A stretch of 64,000 bases of DNA from Kitasatospora humi (GTDB lineage: Bacteria > Actinomycetota > Actinomycetes > Streptomycetales > Streptomycetaceae): assembly GCF_020907985.1 (NCBI RefSeq), contig NZ_JAJJPA010000008.1, forward strand, positions 124,001 to 188,000, given 5' to 3'. The translations under genes and the position numbers were made by a program. Below are positions 56,792 through 64,000 of this stretch, in pieces. The notes beneath the pieces are model-generated. The model searched no databases. It saw nothing but the letters and a program-made list of their open reading frames with translations, and was not told where the DNA came from. Positions within the stretch are counted from its first letter, which is position 1. Each line of letters begins with the position of its first letter.

Positions 56792-58150
56792 CTACAGCGA
56801 CGCGACCAGCCGGCTCAGCCGTCCGACGTACTTCGGGCCGCGCAGGGCCAGCGTGGTGTCCGTCAGCACCGCGAACGGCAGAGTGTCCGGCGCGGTGACG
56901 GTCGGCGCGAGCGGCAGGATCTGCATGTCGCGGGTGTACGGACGGACCATGAAATTTTCGTCGCGCGGGACGAGGTAGATGTCCTCGGCGACGCCGTTGC
57001 GAGGCTTCGCGCCCGTGTTGGTGCCCTGGTAGGCGGCCGGGCCGGTGTTCCCGGAGGAGTTGGTGAGCAGGTTGGCGCCGGTGTCGATGATCGAGGTGAC
57101 CGGGGCGCCGGTGGTGTCGAAGGCGTCGACGGTGCCGATCAGGGTCTCCTGGCCGGTCGCGGTGCCGCGGTAGACCTTGTAGAGGATCGGGCTGACGCCG
57201 TCCGGCAGGTTGGTCGGGGTGCTGAACGACAGGGTGACGGTGGAGGTCGAGCCGGTGGTGGTCTGGGAGACCTCGGTGGACGCCTGGATCTCGCCGAACC
57301 GGGCCGCGACGGCGGACACCTGGTAGTAGTAGGTGCCAACCGCGAGGGACCCGCCGGTGGTGGCGGTCGCGGTGGCGACGGTGCCCATCTGGTTCGACCG
57401 CGGCGACAGGAAGCTGGACTTGAGGATCGGCACGTCGCGGTAGGTCGGCACGTTGAGGCCAGCGCCGAGCGCGGTGGTCGGCGCGGCGAACCGCTGCTGC
57501 GCGATGAACGCCTGGCTGACGGCGGACGCCATGCGCGGGCTCATGACGAACATGAACTGCGAGCCGACCGGCATCGCAGCGTTGGTCTCGACCAGGTCGA
57601 TCAGCTGGTCGAGGTAGTGCAGCGCGAAGTTGCCGCCGGCATTGTCGAGCGCGTTGACGTAGTTGTTGGGCCCGGAGCCGGCCGCCCAGTTGGACACCAG
57701 GTAGTCCAGGCCGGAGCAGATGGGGTACTGGCCGTTGGCGGTCGCGCCGTCGTTGCCCCAGACGAACGCGTTCTCCAGGGTCCACAGCATCGAGGTGACG
57801 GTGCCGTCAAGTTCGAGCTGGCGCAGGTCACCGACGATGTCGCGGGTGACGGTCTGCGCCCACCCGGTGACGCTGCCAACAGCTTGGAACAGACGGATGT
57901 TGAAGACCGCCTGCTCGTAGGTGGAGTTGCCGATCGGGCGGGCGCCGCCATCGACCACGCCGCCGGAGTCCGGCCGGGCGGTGCGGCGGTTGAAGAAGTA
58001 CTGGGTGCTGTTCCACTGCCGCGACGGGATCGCAGCGAGCAGCGGCGCGTACCGGCGCTGGTACTCCAGCAGCAGCGGCGAGATTGCCTTGGGGATAAGG
58101 GGACTGACGGCACCTGCCGTCGTGATGGCCTCTTCGAGCTCAGTGGGCAC
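56792..58150 (-). CDS. Major capsid protein (HK97-fold type) with Ig/FN3-like insertion
   Basis: A 452-residue capsid protein. The flanks look like the HK97 fold: long helix start PLIPKAISPLLLEYQRRYAP, FNIRLFQAVGSVTGWAQTVT, ASAVSQAFIAQQRFAAPTTA, and the end AEDIYLVPRDENFMVRPYTR, FAVLTDTTLALRGPKYVGRL. Between about residues 256 and 366 an Ig/FN3-like beta sandwich is inserted (GTYYYQVSAVAARFGEIQAS, TEVSQTTTGSTSTVTLSFST, YKVYRGTATGQETLIGTVDA). Such insertions decorate capsid surfaces. The GTG at 58150 is preceded by AGGAGGA six bases away. Confidence 0.9.
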   Translation of the reverse strand: MPTELEEAITTAGAVSPLIPKAISPLLLEYQRRYAPLLAAIPSRQWNSTQYFFNRRTARPDSGGVVDGGARPIGNSTYEQAVFNIRLFQAVGSVTGWAQTVTRDIVGDLRQLELDGTVTSMLWTLENAFVWGNDGATANGQYPICSGLDYLVSNWAAGSGPNNYVNALDNAGGNFALHYLDQLIDLVETNAAMPVGSQFMFVMSPRMASAVSQAFIAQQRFAAPTTALGAGLNVPTYRDVPILKSSFLSPRSNQMGTVATATATTGGSLAVGTYYYQVSAVAARFGEIQASTEVSQTTTGSTSTVTLSFSTPTNLPDGVSPILYKVYRGTATGQETLIGTVDAFDTTGAPVTSIIDTGANLLTNSSGNTGPAAYQGTNTGAKPRNGVAEDIYLVPRDENFMVRPYTRDMQILPLAPTVTAPDTLPFAVLTDTTLALRGPKYVGRLSRLVASL

Positions 58151-58165
58151 GGAGGCTCCTCCTGT

Positions 58166-58245
58166 CATGCGAAAGCCCCGCCGGCGTGGGCCGACGGGGC
58201 TGGTGGGGGATTCGAAAGCCCCGCTCAGCAGGGGGCTGGCGGGGC
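58166..58245. repeat. Phage interspersed hairpin repeat, copies 2 and 3
   Basis: CATGCGAAAGCCCCGCC (58166-58182) is identical to copy 1 at 44360 and forms an AGCCCCG/CGGGGCT hairpin (58174-58201). A partial copy TCGAAAGCCCCGC (58212-58224) forms GCCCCGC/GCGGGGC (58218-58245). Both lie between scaffold and capsid genes, directly upstream of the capsid ribosome site. Confidence 0.75.
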
Positions 58246-58262
58246 GGTGGAGGGATGCCTGC

Positions 58263-59927
58263 CTACTGGGCGGGCTGCGGGGTGCGGCCGAAGGCGCCGA
58301 GGAGGAGCTCCGCGCGGTTGGCGTACAGGTCGTCCGGGCTGGGCTGCTCGCCGGTCTGGTCGTTCTCGCCGACGCGGAAGCCCTGGCGGGGCGGCAGGCC
58401 GTGCTCGCGCAGCAGCTCGGCGCGCAGCTCGTCGCGCAGCTTGGTGCGCTCCTCGGCGAGCGTCTTGGCCAGGTCGGCGCGCAGGGACTCCCTGAGCCCG
58501 GCCTTGGCGGCCTTCCGCTCGGCCTTCGCCGTGGTGACGCTCTCGGTGGTCACGACGGCCTTGGCCGGCTTCGGGGCACTCTCCGTGGCCGCCGGGGCGG
58601 TCGGCGCGAGGGCCTCCTTCAGCGCGCTGGCGAACACGGTGCCGAGCGCGGCCAGGTCAGCGTCGGTGAGGGACCGGGCCGGGGCCGCGGTCTCCTGGGT
58701 GGGCTCGCTCATCGCGGGCTTCTCCTTGATGGTGGGTGCGGCCCCTGCCCGGGCGGGCGGGGTGGTCTGATGGGAACGGGCCTCGGCGACCGGCGCCAGA
58801 CCGCCCGTCCCCTCGGCAACCGGCTCGGCGACCGGGGCGCTCTCGCCCGGCACGGCGGCGGCCTGGTCGCCGTCGGTGTCCGCGTTCGGCGCACCGGCCA
58901 CGTCGATGTCGCCGTCCATGTCCGGGTCGATCGCCTGGAGGGCGTCCACGGCGGCCTGCATCGCGGCCGCGGCGATGACGCGCAGCTCGGCAGGGTCCAG
59001 GCCGCACGACCGCAGGGTCAGCGACGTCGGGCCGTTGTAGGCGTCGATGCAGAAGCCGGCCGCGCCGCCGGGCCCGTCGGGGTAGTACTCGCGGACGTCG
59101 CTGTAGCGGGTGGTGGTCTCGGCCATGGAGCCGTCGTCCTTCCAGGTTGCGGGGATGAGGGCGGCCAGGCCGAGCGCCTTGGCCCGTTTGATGATGTGTC
59201 GGCGGATCGCGTCGTGGCCGCCGCTGCCCCGGCCGACAGCGCGGATCGCCCTCCGCAGCTCGGACTTCTTGCGGATCGGGTAGCTGCCGTCCGGCATCGC
59301 GACGCCCTGGGCGGCCAGCTGGCGGCGCTGCTTCGCCGACAGGCCGGCTTCCGTGACCGCGGTCTCAGCGACGGCTTCGACCAGGACCTCAGCGGACTCG
59401 CTGATCGGCGTGCGGCTGGCCATGCTCTCCGCCGTGCCCGCCGGGCGGCTCCAGGCCGCGTTGCTGATCGTCGCGCCGAGCACGCCCGGGGTGCCGGTGA
59501 AGTCGACGGCGTCGATCTCCAGCCCGTCAGCGGTGGTGACCTGCTGCCCCTCGTACTCCACCCGCCGGACAGGACCGGTCCAGTAGCCGTGGATCGACAC
59601 AGACTTGAGCGCCGGGGGCTGGCCCTTGCTCGGGACGACCAAGGCAGCGATGTCCCGGCCGTGGCTGGTGTCGTACAACTGGGCCTTGTAGGTGGCCGAG
59701 CCGTCCTCTTCCACCGTCACGCCGGTGAGGCGCCCGACGATGCGGGCGGAGTCGTCTCCCGCGTCGTGGTGGGTGCGCATGACGATCGGCAGCCCATCAG
59801 GGTCGGCGATGCGCTGCTGCATGCCCTTGGCGGCAGCGGCGATCAGCTCCGCGGTGTACAGGCGGCCGTTGCGGCTCACGCCGGGGGTGAGCATCGTTCC
59901 GGTGATCGTGGCGATCGCGCCGGCCAT
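58263..59927 (-). CDS. Capsid maturation protease fused to scaffold
   Basis: A 554-residue protein. Residues 1-170 resemble a phage prohead protease (ISGTMLTPGVSRNGRLYTAE in variant form, MRTHHDAGDDSARIVGRLTG, ALKSVSIHGYWTGPVRRVEY with a candidate His/Ser pair). The next ~100 residues contain a helical DUF6582-like module (LSAKQRRQLAAQGVAMPDGS, RAIRAVGRGSGGHDAIRRHI). After an Asp/Ala-rich linker the C-terminal 150 residues are coiled-coil scaffold (AGLRESLRADLAKTLAEERT, KLRDELRAELLREHGLPPRQ). An internal ATG at 58710-58712 with AGGAGA could express the scaffold alone. Confidence 0.82.
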   Translation of the reverse strand: MAGAIATITGTMLTPGVSRNGRLYTAELIAAAAKGMQQRIADPDGLPIVMRTHHDAGDDSARIVGRLTGVTVEEDGSATYKAQLYDTSHGRDIAALVVPSKGQPPALKSVSIHGYWTGPVRRVEYEGQQVTTADGLEIDAVDFTGTPGVLGATISNAAWSRPAGTAESMASRTPISESAEVLVEAVAETAVTEAGLSAKQRRQLAAQGVAMPDGSYPIRKKSELRRAIRAVGRGSGGHDAIRRHIIKRAKALGLAALIPATWKDDGSMAETTTRYSDVREYYPDGPGGAAGFCIDAYNGPTSLTLRSCGLDPAELRVIAAAAMQAAVDALQAIDPDMDGDIDVAGAPNADTDGDQAAAVPGESAPVAEPVAEGTGGLAPVAEARSHQTTPPARAGAAPTIKEKPAMSEPTQETAAPARSLTDADLAALGTVFASALKEALAPTAPAATESAPKPAKAVVTTESVTTAKAERKAAKAGLRESLRADLAKTLAEERTKLRDELRAELLREHGLPPRQGFRVGENDQTGEQPSPDDLYANRAELLLGAFGRTPQPAQ

Positions 59928-60133
59928 CACCGCCCACCTCCTCTGGTCTGCCGAACGGGCGGAATGACGGCGGGTCTGGGCTTGCGTGCGGCGCGGGCGG
60001 TGGTCAGCAGCCGCAGGATCGCGGCACGCACCTCGGAGTCGCTGTCGATCATCTCGACCAGGTCCGCGCGGAACTCGGCCCGTTCGACGTCCTGGCGCGT
60101 GACTGCGGCGCGACGCTGGGGGCGCTCGTACAT
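59927..60133 (-). CDS. Small helical phage protein
   Basis: A 68-residue basic helical protein (RQDVERAEFRADLVEMIDSD, SEVRAAILRLLTTARAARKP). Its stop overlaps the protease start (TGATG), so they are co-translated. No known domain; similar short frames lie before proteases in other actinophages. Confidence 0.6.
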   Translation of the reverse strand: MYERPQRRAAVTRQDVERAEFRADLVEMIDSDSEVRAAILRLLTTARAARKPRPAVIPPVRQTRGGGR

Positions 60134-60134
60134 A

Positions 60135-60557
60135 TCAGCCCACCTGCCGGGCGACGAGGACCGCGTTGTAGACGGCGGAGGCGCTGCCGCCCGCGATCGC
60201 GTTCAGCGACACGGTGTCGCCAGCGGCGCAGTTCAGGACCACGGTCAGCCGCGGCGGCAGAGTGTTCACCACGGCAGGCACCGGAAGCGGTGTCAGCCGC
60301 ACTGTGGCGCCCTGCTTCAGCTGCAGGTTGTTGGCGTCCCCGGCTGCGACGGTGCCCGACAGCCAGTAGGAGCAGACGACCTCCCACAGGCCGGCCGCCG
60401 GGACCGTCACCGAGGCGACAGCCGCGCCGGCGCCCGGCGCGGTCGGTGTGCCCGAGGCCTGCACGGTGGCCGCGCTGTCACGGAACAAGCGGCCGCCCGG
60501 GCCGCCGAGGATGTTGCCGTTCGCATCGACCGGCGTGACCTGCGCGTACGCGGACAT
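60135..60557 (-). CDS. Decoration/head-fibre-like beta protein
   Basis: A 140-residue beta-rich protein (PVDANGNILGGPGGRLFRDS, VPAAGLWEVVCSYWLSGTVA, LKQGATVRLTPLPVPAVVNT, LNCAAGDTVSLNAIAGGSAS), a pattern shared with phage head decoration or fibre jelly-rolls and reminiscent of the fibre-like gene at 44729. GGAGG precedes the ATG at 60557. Confidence 0.65.
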   Translation of the reverse strand: MSAYAQVTPVDANGNILGGPGGRLFRDSAATVQASGTPTAPGAGAAVASVTVPAAGLWEVVCSYWLSGTVAAGDANNLQLKQGATVRLTPLPVPAVVNTLPPRLTVVLNCAAGDTVSLNAIAGGSASAVYNAVLVARQVG

Positions 60558-60570
60558 GGGGAACCTCCGG

Positions 60571-61860
60571 TCAGGTGGCGGGTGCCAGGCAGCAGCGGCA
60601 CCGGGGATGGGCCGGCAGAGACGGCGCGGCGAGAGGGCTGTACGGGCTGCCGTCCTCGTTGGCGATGCACTGGGCGCACACGCGGCCGTCGCCTGCGGTG
60701 ACCCATGCGAGCGCCTGCGCAACGGCGTTGAGGTAGGCCGCGCGCATACCGGCCCCGTAGGCGGCAGACACTGCGGTGTCGGCGGCCAGGAGGAGGTCGT
60801 CGCCACCGGCGATGGCGGCGGCAGCGGCTCGCGCCGGACCGTCCGGGGCGGTGGTGATGGCGCGGCCGGCACGCTGCGCGGCTGCCCGGAGTGCGGCTGC
60901 CAGCACCGAAGCGGCGGTCGCTGCGGCGACTTGATCCGGCATCATCGGCGTGCCGACGGTCAGTCCGGTTGCTGGCTGGTCGTCGTAGTCGCCCTCGTCG
61001 TCTTCATCGCGGCTTGCGACCGCGTGGCCGGCGGCCCATCCGGCGCGGTAGGCCTGCTGGGCAGCCAGGGTGAGCGCGGCCCGCACGGCCGGCCAGTCGG
61101 CGGCCGTCAGGGCGGCCAGGACGGCGGAGGCCGCCGCGTCGCGCCGGTGCCGGCCGGCGGGGTCCGCCGCCTCGCCGAGCTGCCGGCGCCACGCGGCGAT
61201 CGCCGGGCCCAACTCCACGGTGGTGACGTCCTTGCGCCAGGCGGCCAGCACCGTGGCGTCAGCCGCGGCGTGGAGGGCCTGCCGGCGGGCGTAGACGGGC
61301 CGCCAGATCCCGCGCGGCGCATCAAGCTGCACGGTGGCGCTCTCCGCCGAAGACATGCGCGTGGCGGTCTCGGCTGGCAGAAACGGGAACGTGACCCGGT
61401 CGGTGCCGTACACCGCGACGCCCGCGCCGAACACCACCGGCTCGGCCGCAAGCCGCTCGACCGGCGAGTCCGCCTCCGGGTCGATGTAGGTCAGGGTGAG
61501 GTGCGGGGTGAAGCCGTGCTCGCGGGACACGGTGACCTCGCGATCGGCGAGTTGGGTGAGGCAGTCGCGGCGCAGGTCTTCCAGGTCAGCCGAATCGACC
61601 AGGGCGACGATCACGTCCTGGGCGCCGCCGGTGAACCGGGCGTGGCCGGACAGGGTGGCGCTGATCGGCGGCCGGGCGGCGAGCGCCTGCGCCACCGCGA
61701 GGACGGTGTCCCGCTCGACTTCGGCGGTGGTGCCGAGGTAGGCGACGGTGACGTGCATCTCCTCGGCTGGCAGGCCGTCAGGAACGGTGAGCCGGTCGGC
61801 GAGCGGCCGAGGCGGGTAGAGGGCGATCATGCAGCCGTCGCTGTAGTCCGGGCTGGCCAT
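60571..61860 (-). CDS. MuF-type minor head protein with N-terminal 2H phosphoesterase domain
   Basis: A 429-residue fusion. Residues ~8-175 are a 2H phosphoesterase (LigT/2'-5' RNA ligase-like) domain with both catalytic HxTx motifs: MHVTVAYLG (His36) and FTPHLTLTYI (His120), spaced as in the family. The remainder is helical and ends in a MuF/SPP1 gp7-like head module (AYLNAVAQALAWVTAGDGRV CAQCIANEDG, PAHPRCRCC), which carries CxxC/CxC zinc-type cysteines. The C-terminal part normally enters the capsid and is ejected with DNA. 2H enzymes cleave 2'-5' or cyclic oligonucleotides; some phage ones are anti-defence. Whether this one is active or packaged is unknown. Start ATG 61860 follows GGGGAA. 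Confidence 0.85.
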   Translation of the reverse strand: MASPDYSDGCMIALYPPRPLADRLTVPDGLPAEEMHVTVAYLGTTAEVERDTVLAVAQALAARPPISATLSGHARFTGGAQDVIVALVDSADLEDLRRDCLTQLADREVTVSREHGFTPHLTLTYIDPEADSPVERLAAEPVVFGAGVAVYGTDRVTFPFLPAETATRMSSAESATVQLDAPRGIWRPVYARRQALHAAADATVLAAWRKDVTTVELGPAIAAWRRQLGEAADPAGRHRRDAAASAVLAALTAADWPAVRAALTLAAQQAYRAGWAAGHAVASRDEDDEGDYDDQPATGLTVGTPMMPDQVAAATAASVLAAALRAAAQRAGRAITTAPDGPARAAAAAIAGGDDLLLAADTAVSAAYGAGMRAAYLNAVAQALAWVTAGDGRVCAQCIANEDGSPYSPLAAPSLPAHPRCRCCLAPAT

Positions 61861-61874
61861 TTCCCCACCCCCAC

Positions 61875-61946
61875 TCAGCCGATCTCCTTGGGCACCAGCG
61901 GCTTGACGTCGTCCGCGCGCGTCGGGTGTCCGGAATCCACGACCAT
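61875..61946 (-). CDS. Possible 23-residue ORF
   Basis: A short frame (MVVDSGHPTRADDVKPLVPK, then EIG) fills most of the gap between the zinc-protein stop and the minor head start. GGGGGTG lies just before the ATG and TGA overlaps the minor-head ribosome site. It could be a coupling leader or chance; low confidence. Confidence 0.35.
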   Translation of the reverse strand: MVVDSGHPTRADDVKPLVPKEIG

Positions 61947-61958
61947 CACCCCCGGTCG

Positions 61959-62258
61959 TCAAACATCGACCGGGGCGAGGAACTCGTCCGGACGAGGCAG
62001 GCCCATGCGGGCCATGTACAGCTCGACCTCGGCCGAGCACGCGAAGTGGACCGGCCGGCCGCCGCGGTGCGAGTACCAGCGGCACTCGAACCCACCGAGC
62101 CCGTCCGGATCGGCGACCTCGGTGGTGCCGCGGCCCGCCGGCGGGGGCGGCTGGTGGCGGCGCTCGCAGTCCCGGGCCAGGGATGGCACAGGCCGAGGCC
62201 GGCCGCACACCGCGCACCGGAACCGATCGGCGTCAGCCGATCCGGGCGAGCGCCTCAT
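61959..62258 (-). CDS. Small zinc-finger-like phage protein
   Basis: A 99-residue protein from ATG 62258, which lies 26 bases inside the end of the portal gene. It contains RCAVCGRPRPVPSLARDCER and then FECRWYSHRGGRPVHFACSA, giving Cys/His pairs able to bind zinc, and ends EVELYMARMGLPRPDEFLAP. No function assigned; overlap with the portal suggests coupled expression. Confidence 0.65.
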   Translation of the reverse strand: MRRSPGSADADRFRCAVCGRPRPVPSLARDCERRHQPPPPAGRGTTEVADPDGLGGFECRWYSHRGGRPVHFACSAEVELYMARMGLPRPDEFLAPVDV

Positions 62259-64000
62259 CGAGGCACTGCTGGTAGAGCGCATCCCACGCCTCCTGCTGGT
62301 CGTTGCTGGTGCCGTGGTGCTGAGAGGAGTGCAGCTCGTCCCACGGGCCGTGGTTCTGCGCGACGGTGCCGATCCAGGCACGGATCGGCTTGCCAGCCTG
62401 CCGGTAGGCGAGGGACCGGTGGTGACCGTCCACGATGATCAGCTTCTGGCTGCTGGGGGTCCGGAGCAGCACGACCGGCTTGGTGCGGCCCTTCCGCCGG
62501 ATCTGCTTAAGGAAGTGCTTGACGCGCTTGGGCTCGTGGCTGGCCGCCCACTGCTCCTCATGGTCGAACGACACCTGGTCCAACGGGACGTCGGTCGGCC
62601 CGGACCAGGATGCGCCGAGCACCCAGCCGAGGGTGCTCGCCGGGTAGTTGGCCAGCAGCTGGTCGTAGACCCGCTCGGCCGCCGTCGGGCCAGCTGTCTC
62701 GCTGGCGCTCTCGCGGGGCCCCGTGCCCTGCTTGGCGTCGTTTGCCAGGCCAGGGCCGTCCTCAGGATCGGACGGGCCGTCGCCGGAGGCCGGCGGCGCC
62801 AGGTCGGTCGGATCGCTCGGCGCCGGCACCGAGTTGCCGCCGAGGTTCTTGATGATGAACGACTTCGCGAGGTCGCCCATGTTCGCCCAGTCCGCGATGA
62901 ACGTGCGCTCCATGAAGATCGCGTCGTCGCCACCCTCAACGGGCGGCTCGCCGATCTCCGCCCGCCAACGGTTCAGCGTGTAGGCGCCGTTCCGCAGCCG
63001 GGTCTCGCGGATCTCCTCGACCACCTTGCTGTCGCGGTAGTCGATCTCCCCGAACTCCAGGTGCCAGTCGGTGATTCCGAACCCGACCTGCAGCAGGTGG
63101 TAGTTCAACTTCTCCAGCAGCAGGTTCGCAATCGGGATCACCGTGTTGACGCGGAACGTCTTGTCCTGCTGCTCGCCAGTGCCGCCACCGAGGTTGCCTG
63201 ACTCGATGATCCCGAGCTTCGCCGGCGGCGTCCCGAAGCAGGAGATGATCTCATCGCGCAACTGGCGTGTGGCGTCCAGGTAGTCCGTGACCTTGCGGCC
63301 GTCCAGCACACCGACAGCGCCGCCGCCGGTGGTGACGACCGGCTCACCGACCGCCTTCGGCCCCAGGTTGTAGACGCGGTACTGCTCGCGCCACCGCTGC
63401 ACGTCCGTGTCCTGGAAGTGGGCCAGGTCCACGTGCAGGCGCGGCGGGTCGCCACGGCGCCCGCACTCCTTGAGCGTCGCCTCCCAGAACAGCCAGGCGA
63501 CGACGGGCAACAACGCCTTCTGGGCAGGGCTGACGCCGTACAGGCCGCCCCGGGGCGCGTCCAGACTGATGTGGATGACGTCGCGCGGCTTGAACGTCGC
63601 AGTGCGCACGCCGTCCACGTCCTGCCGGTACCCAGTCACCTCACCGTGCTGGTCGGACAACACGGTCATCGTGGTCGCGTCCAGCGTGTAGAGAGCGACC
63701 GGCTCACCCAGCAGCCAGACGATCTCCAAGTACGCATCCCCGAACAGCAGCAAGTCCGTTGCTACGTTCCGGAGCAACTGCACCATGTCCTCGTGCGGGT
63801 TCACGAACCGCAGCAGCCGACGCAGGCGGGCGACCGGCGGCGGATCCTCCGGCGCCTGACCGTCGGGTCCAGCGTCGGGCACGAGCTGGATCCCGCCGGC
63901 CGTGACCGTGCGGGCGATCAGATCGATCGGGCTGCTGACCCAGATGCAGGACATGTAGGCCTGGTGCAGTTGGCTGAGCACTTGCTGCCGCTCAGAGGTG
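62233..64000 (-). CDS. Phage portal protein with ParB-like C-terminal domain, 5' end beyond window
   Basis: At least 582 residues are visible, the frame staying open to the right edge (start outside). The portal core includes WVSSPIDLIARTVTAGGIQL, FVNPHEDMVQLLRNVATDLL, FGDAYLEIVWLLGEPVALYT, DVIHISLDAPRGGLYGVSPA, and FGTPPAKLGIIESGNLGGGT, as in SPP1/HK97-type portals. A Pro/Asp/Gly-rich linker (~400-430) is followed by a ParB/Srx-type domain with VSFDHEEQWAASHEPKRVKH, TKPVVLLRTPSSQKLIIVDG and the hallmark VDGHHRSLAYR (coding bases about 62402-62433), then GPWDELHSSQHHG. The terminase should lie beyond the edge. Confidence 0.88.
   Translation of the reverse strand, partial: TSERQQVLSQLHQAYMSCIWVSSPIDLIARTVTAGGIQLVPDAGPDGQAPEDPPPVARLRRLLRFVNPHEDMVQLLRNVATDLLLFGDAYLEIVWLLGEPVALYTLDATTMTVLSDQHGEVTGYRQDVDGVRTATFKPRDVIHISLDAPRGGLYGVSPAQKALLPVVAWLFWEATLKECGRRGDPPRLHVDLAHFQDTDVQRWREQYRVYNLGPKAVGEPVVTTGGGAVGVLDGRKVTDYLDATRQLRDEIISCFGTPPAKLGIIESGNLGGGTGEQQDKTFRVNTVIPIANLLLEKLNYHLLQVGFGITDWHLEFGEIDYRDSKVVEEIRETRLRNGAYTLNRWRAEIGEPPVEGGDDAIFMERTFIADWANMGDLAKSFIIKNLGGNSVPAPSDPTDLAPPASGDGPSDPEDGPGLANDAKQGTGPRESASETAGPTAAERVYDQLLANYPASTLGWVLGASWSGPTDVPLDQVSFDHEEQWAASHEPKRVKHFLKQIRRKGRTKPVVLLRTPSSQKLIIVDGHHRSLAYRQAGKPIRAWIGTVAQNHGPWDELHSSQHHGTSNDQQEAWDALYQQCLDEALARIG

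Larger units (their letters stand above)
30260..64000. mobile_element. Integrated element: siphovirus-type prophage with accessory cargo (left end at tRNA-Thr)
   Basis: After the tRNA there is an abrupt switch from conserved Streptomyces synteny to repressors, small hypothetical genes, and from ~41 kb a collinear head-tail-lysis gene set on the minus strand. tRNA 3' ends are the usual attachment sites of actinobacterial prophages and integrative elements. No integrase, terminase or second tRNA fragment is visible, so the element must continue to the right. It is also possible that 30.3-40.8 kb is an older island and only 40.8 kb onward is phage. Confidence 0.75.

Noticed and set aside
55019-58495. 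An 1,158-residue plus-strand frame over the capsid region
   Set aside because: It crosses capsid, connector and NUMOD3 genes on the opposite strand and has GC-shadow composition (Arg/Gly/Val/His-rich).

Overview
The window is high-GC actinobacterial DNA, almost certainly a member of the Streptomycetaceae (Streptomyces, Kitasatospora or a close relative). The evidence is the gene order mshA / YbjN / gpm, phoU / phoR / phoP, a lipoprotein, carD / ispD / ispF / cysS / rlmB, DoxX, nucleotidyltransferase and msiK, which is the order I know from Streptomyces chromosomes. The very high third-codon GC, frequent GTG starts, leaderless-type promoters, a PHO-box-like element and a DasR-type operator fit the same group. 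The genus assignment is inference.

Positions 1-30185 are core chromosome. They begin with a 5' fragment of a LysR regulator and a YceI protein. Next come an SNF2 helicase with two coupled downstream genes (one a MerR-sliding-clamp fusion), a decayed LysE exporter, and an XRE / HBHA-like / DUF2516 block. A PP2C-type phosphatase, a macrodomain protein and a methyltransferase precede the mycothiol glycosyltransferase mshA. After that are phosphoglycerate mutase, a tiny cysteine-rich protein, and the phosphate-sensing phoU/phoR-phoP locus. The segment ends with carD, the MEP isoprenoid genes ispD-ispF, cysS, rlmB, DoxX, a sugar-nucleotide-type nucleotidyltransferase and the shared sugar-ABC ATPase msiK, which has a dre-like palindrome upstream.

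A tRNA-Thr(TGT) gene at 30186-30259 marks the change to accessory DNA that runs to the right edge. From about 30.7 to 40.8 kb there is cargo and regulation: a small XRE repressor, a five-gene minus-strand operon (zinc-binding proteins, DUF397, JmjC-type oxygenase) divergent from an XRE-TPR regulator, GNAT, NUDIX, an NsdA-like TPR regulator, and a coupled pair of NDP-sugar epimerase and MurA-like enolpyruvyl transferase. The MurA-like protein carries Asp where the catalytic Cys normally sits.

From about 40.8 to 64 kb there is a siphovirus-type prophage with nearly all late genes on the minus strand. Read in transcription order (right to left) these are: portal with a ParB-like tail (running off the edge), a small zinc protein, a MuF-type minor head protein fused to a 2H phosphoesterase domain, a decoration-like protein, protease/scaffold, major capsid with an Ig/FN3-like insertion, head-tail connector, a NUMOD3-repeat protein, tail terminator, tail tube, frameshifted tail chaperones, HK97-gp10-like protein, tape measure, a large LamG-like tail protein, a fibre-like protein, HNH-like protein, holin, DUF1906 lysin, a membrane-anchored coiled coil, and a BRO/KilAC antirepressor. 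Integrase and terminase are not visible and presumably lie beyond the right edge, so attR cannot be defined here.

The strongest candidates for new biology are the 2H-phosphoesterase/minor-head fusion, the ParB-tailed portal, the seven-repeat NUMOD3-like protein without a nuclease domain, the Asp-type MurA/epimerase pair, the JmjC/zinc-ribbon/DUF397 operon, and the 52-residue cysteine-rich protein with two palindromes upstream.
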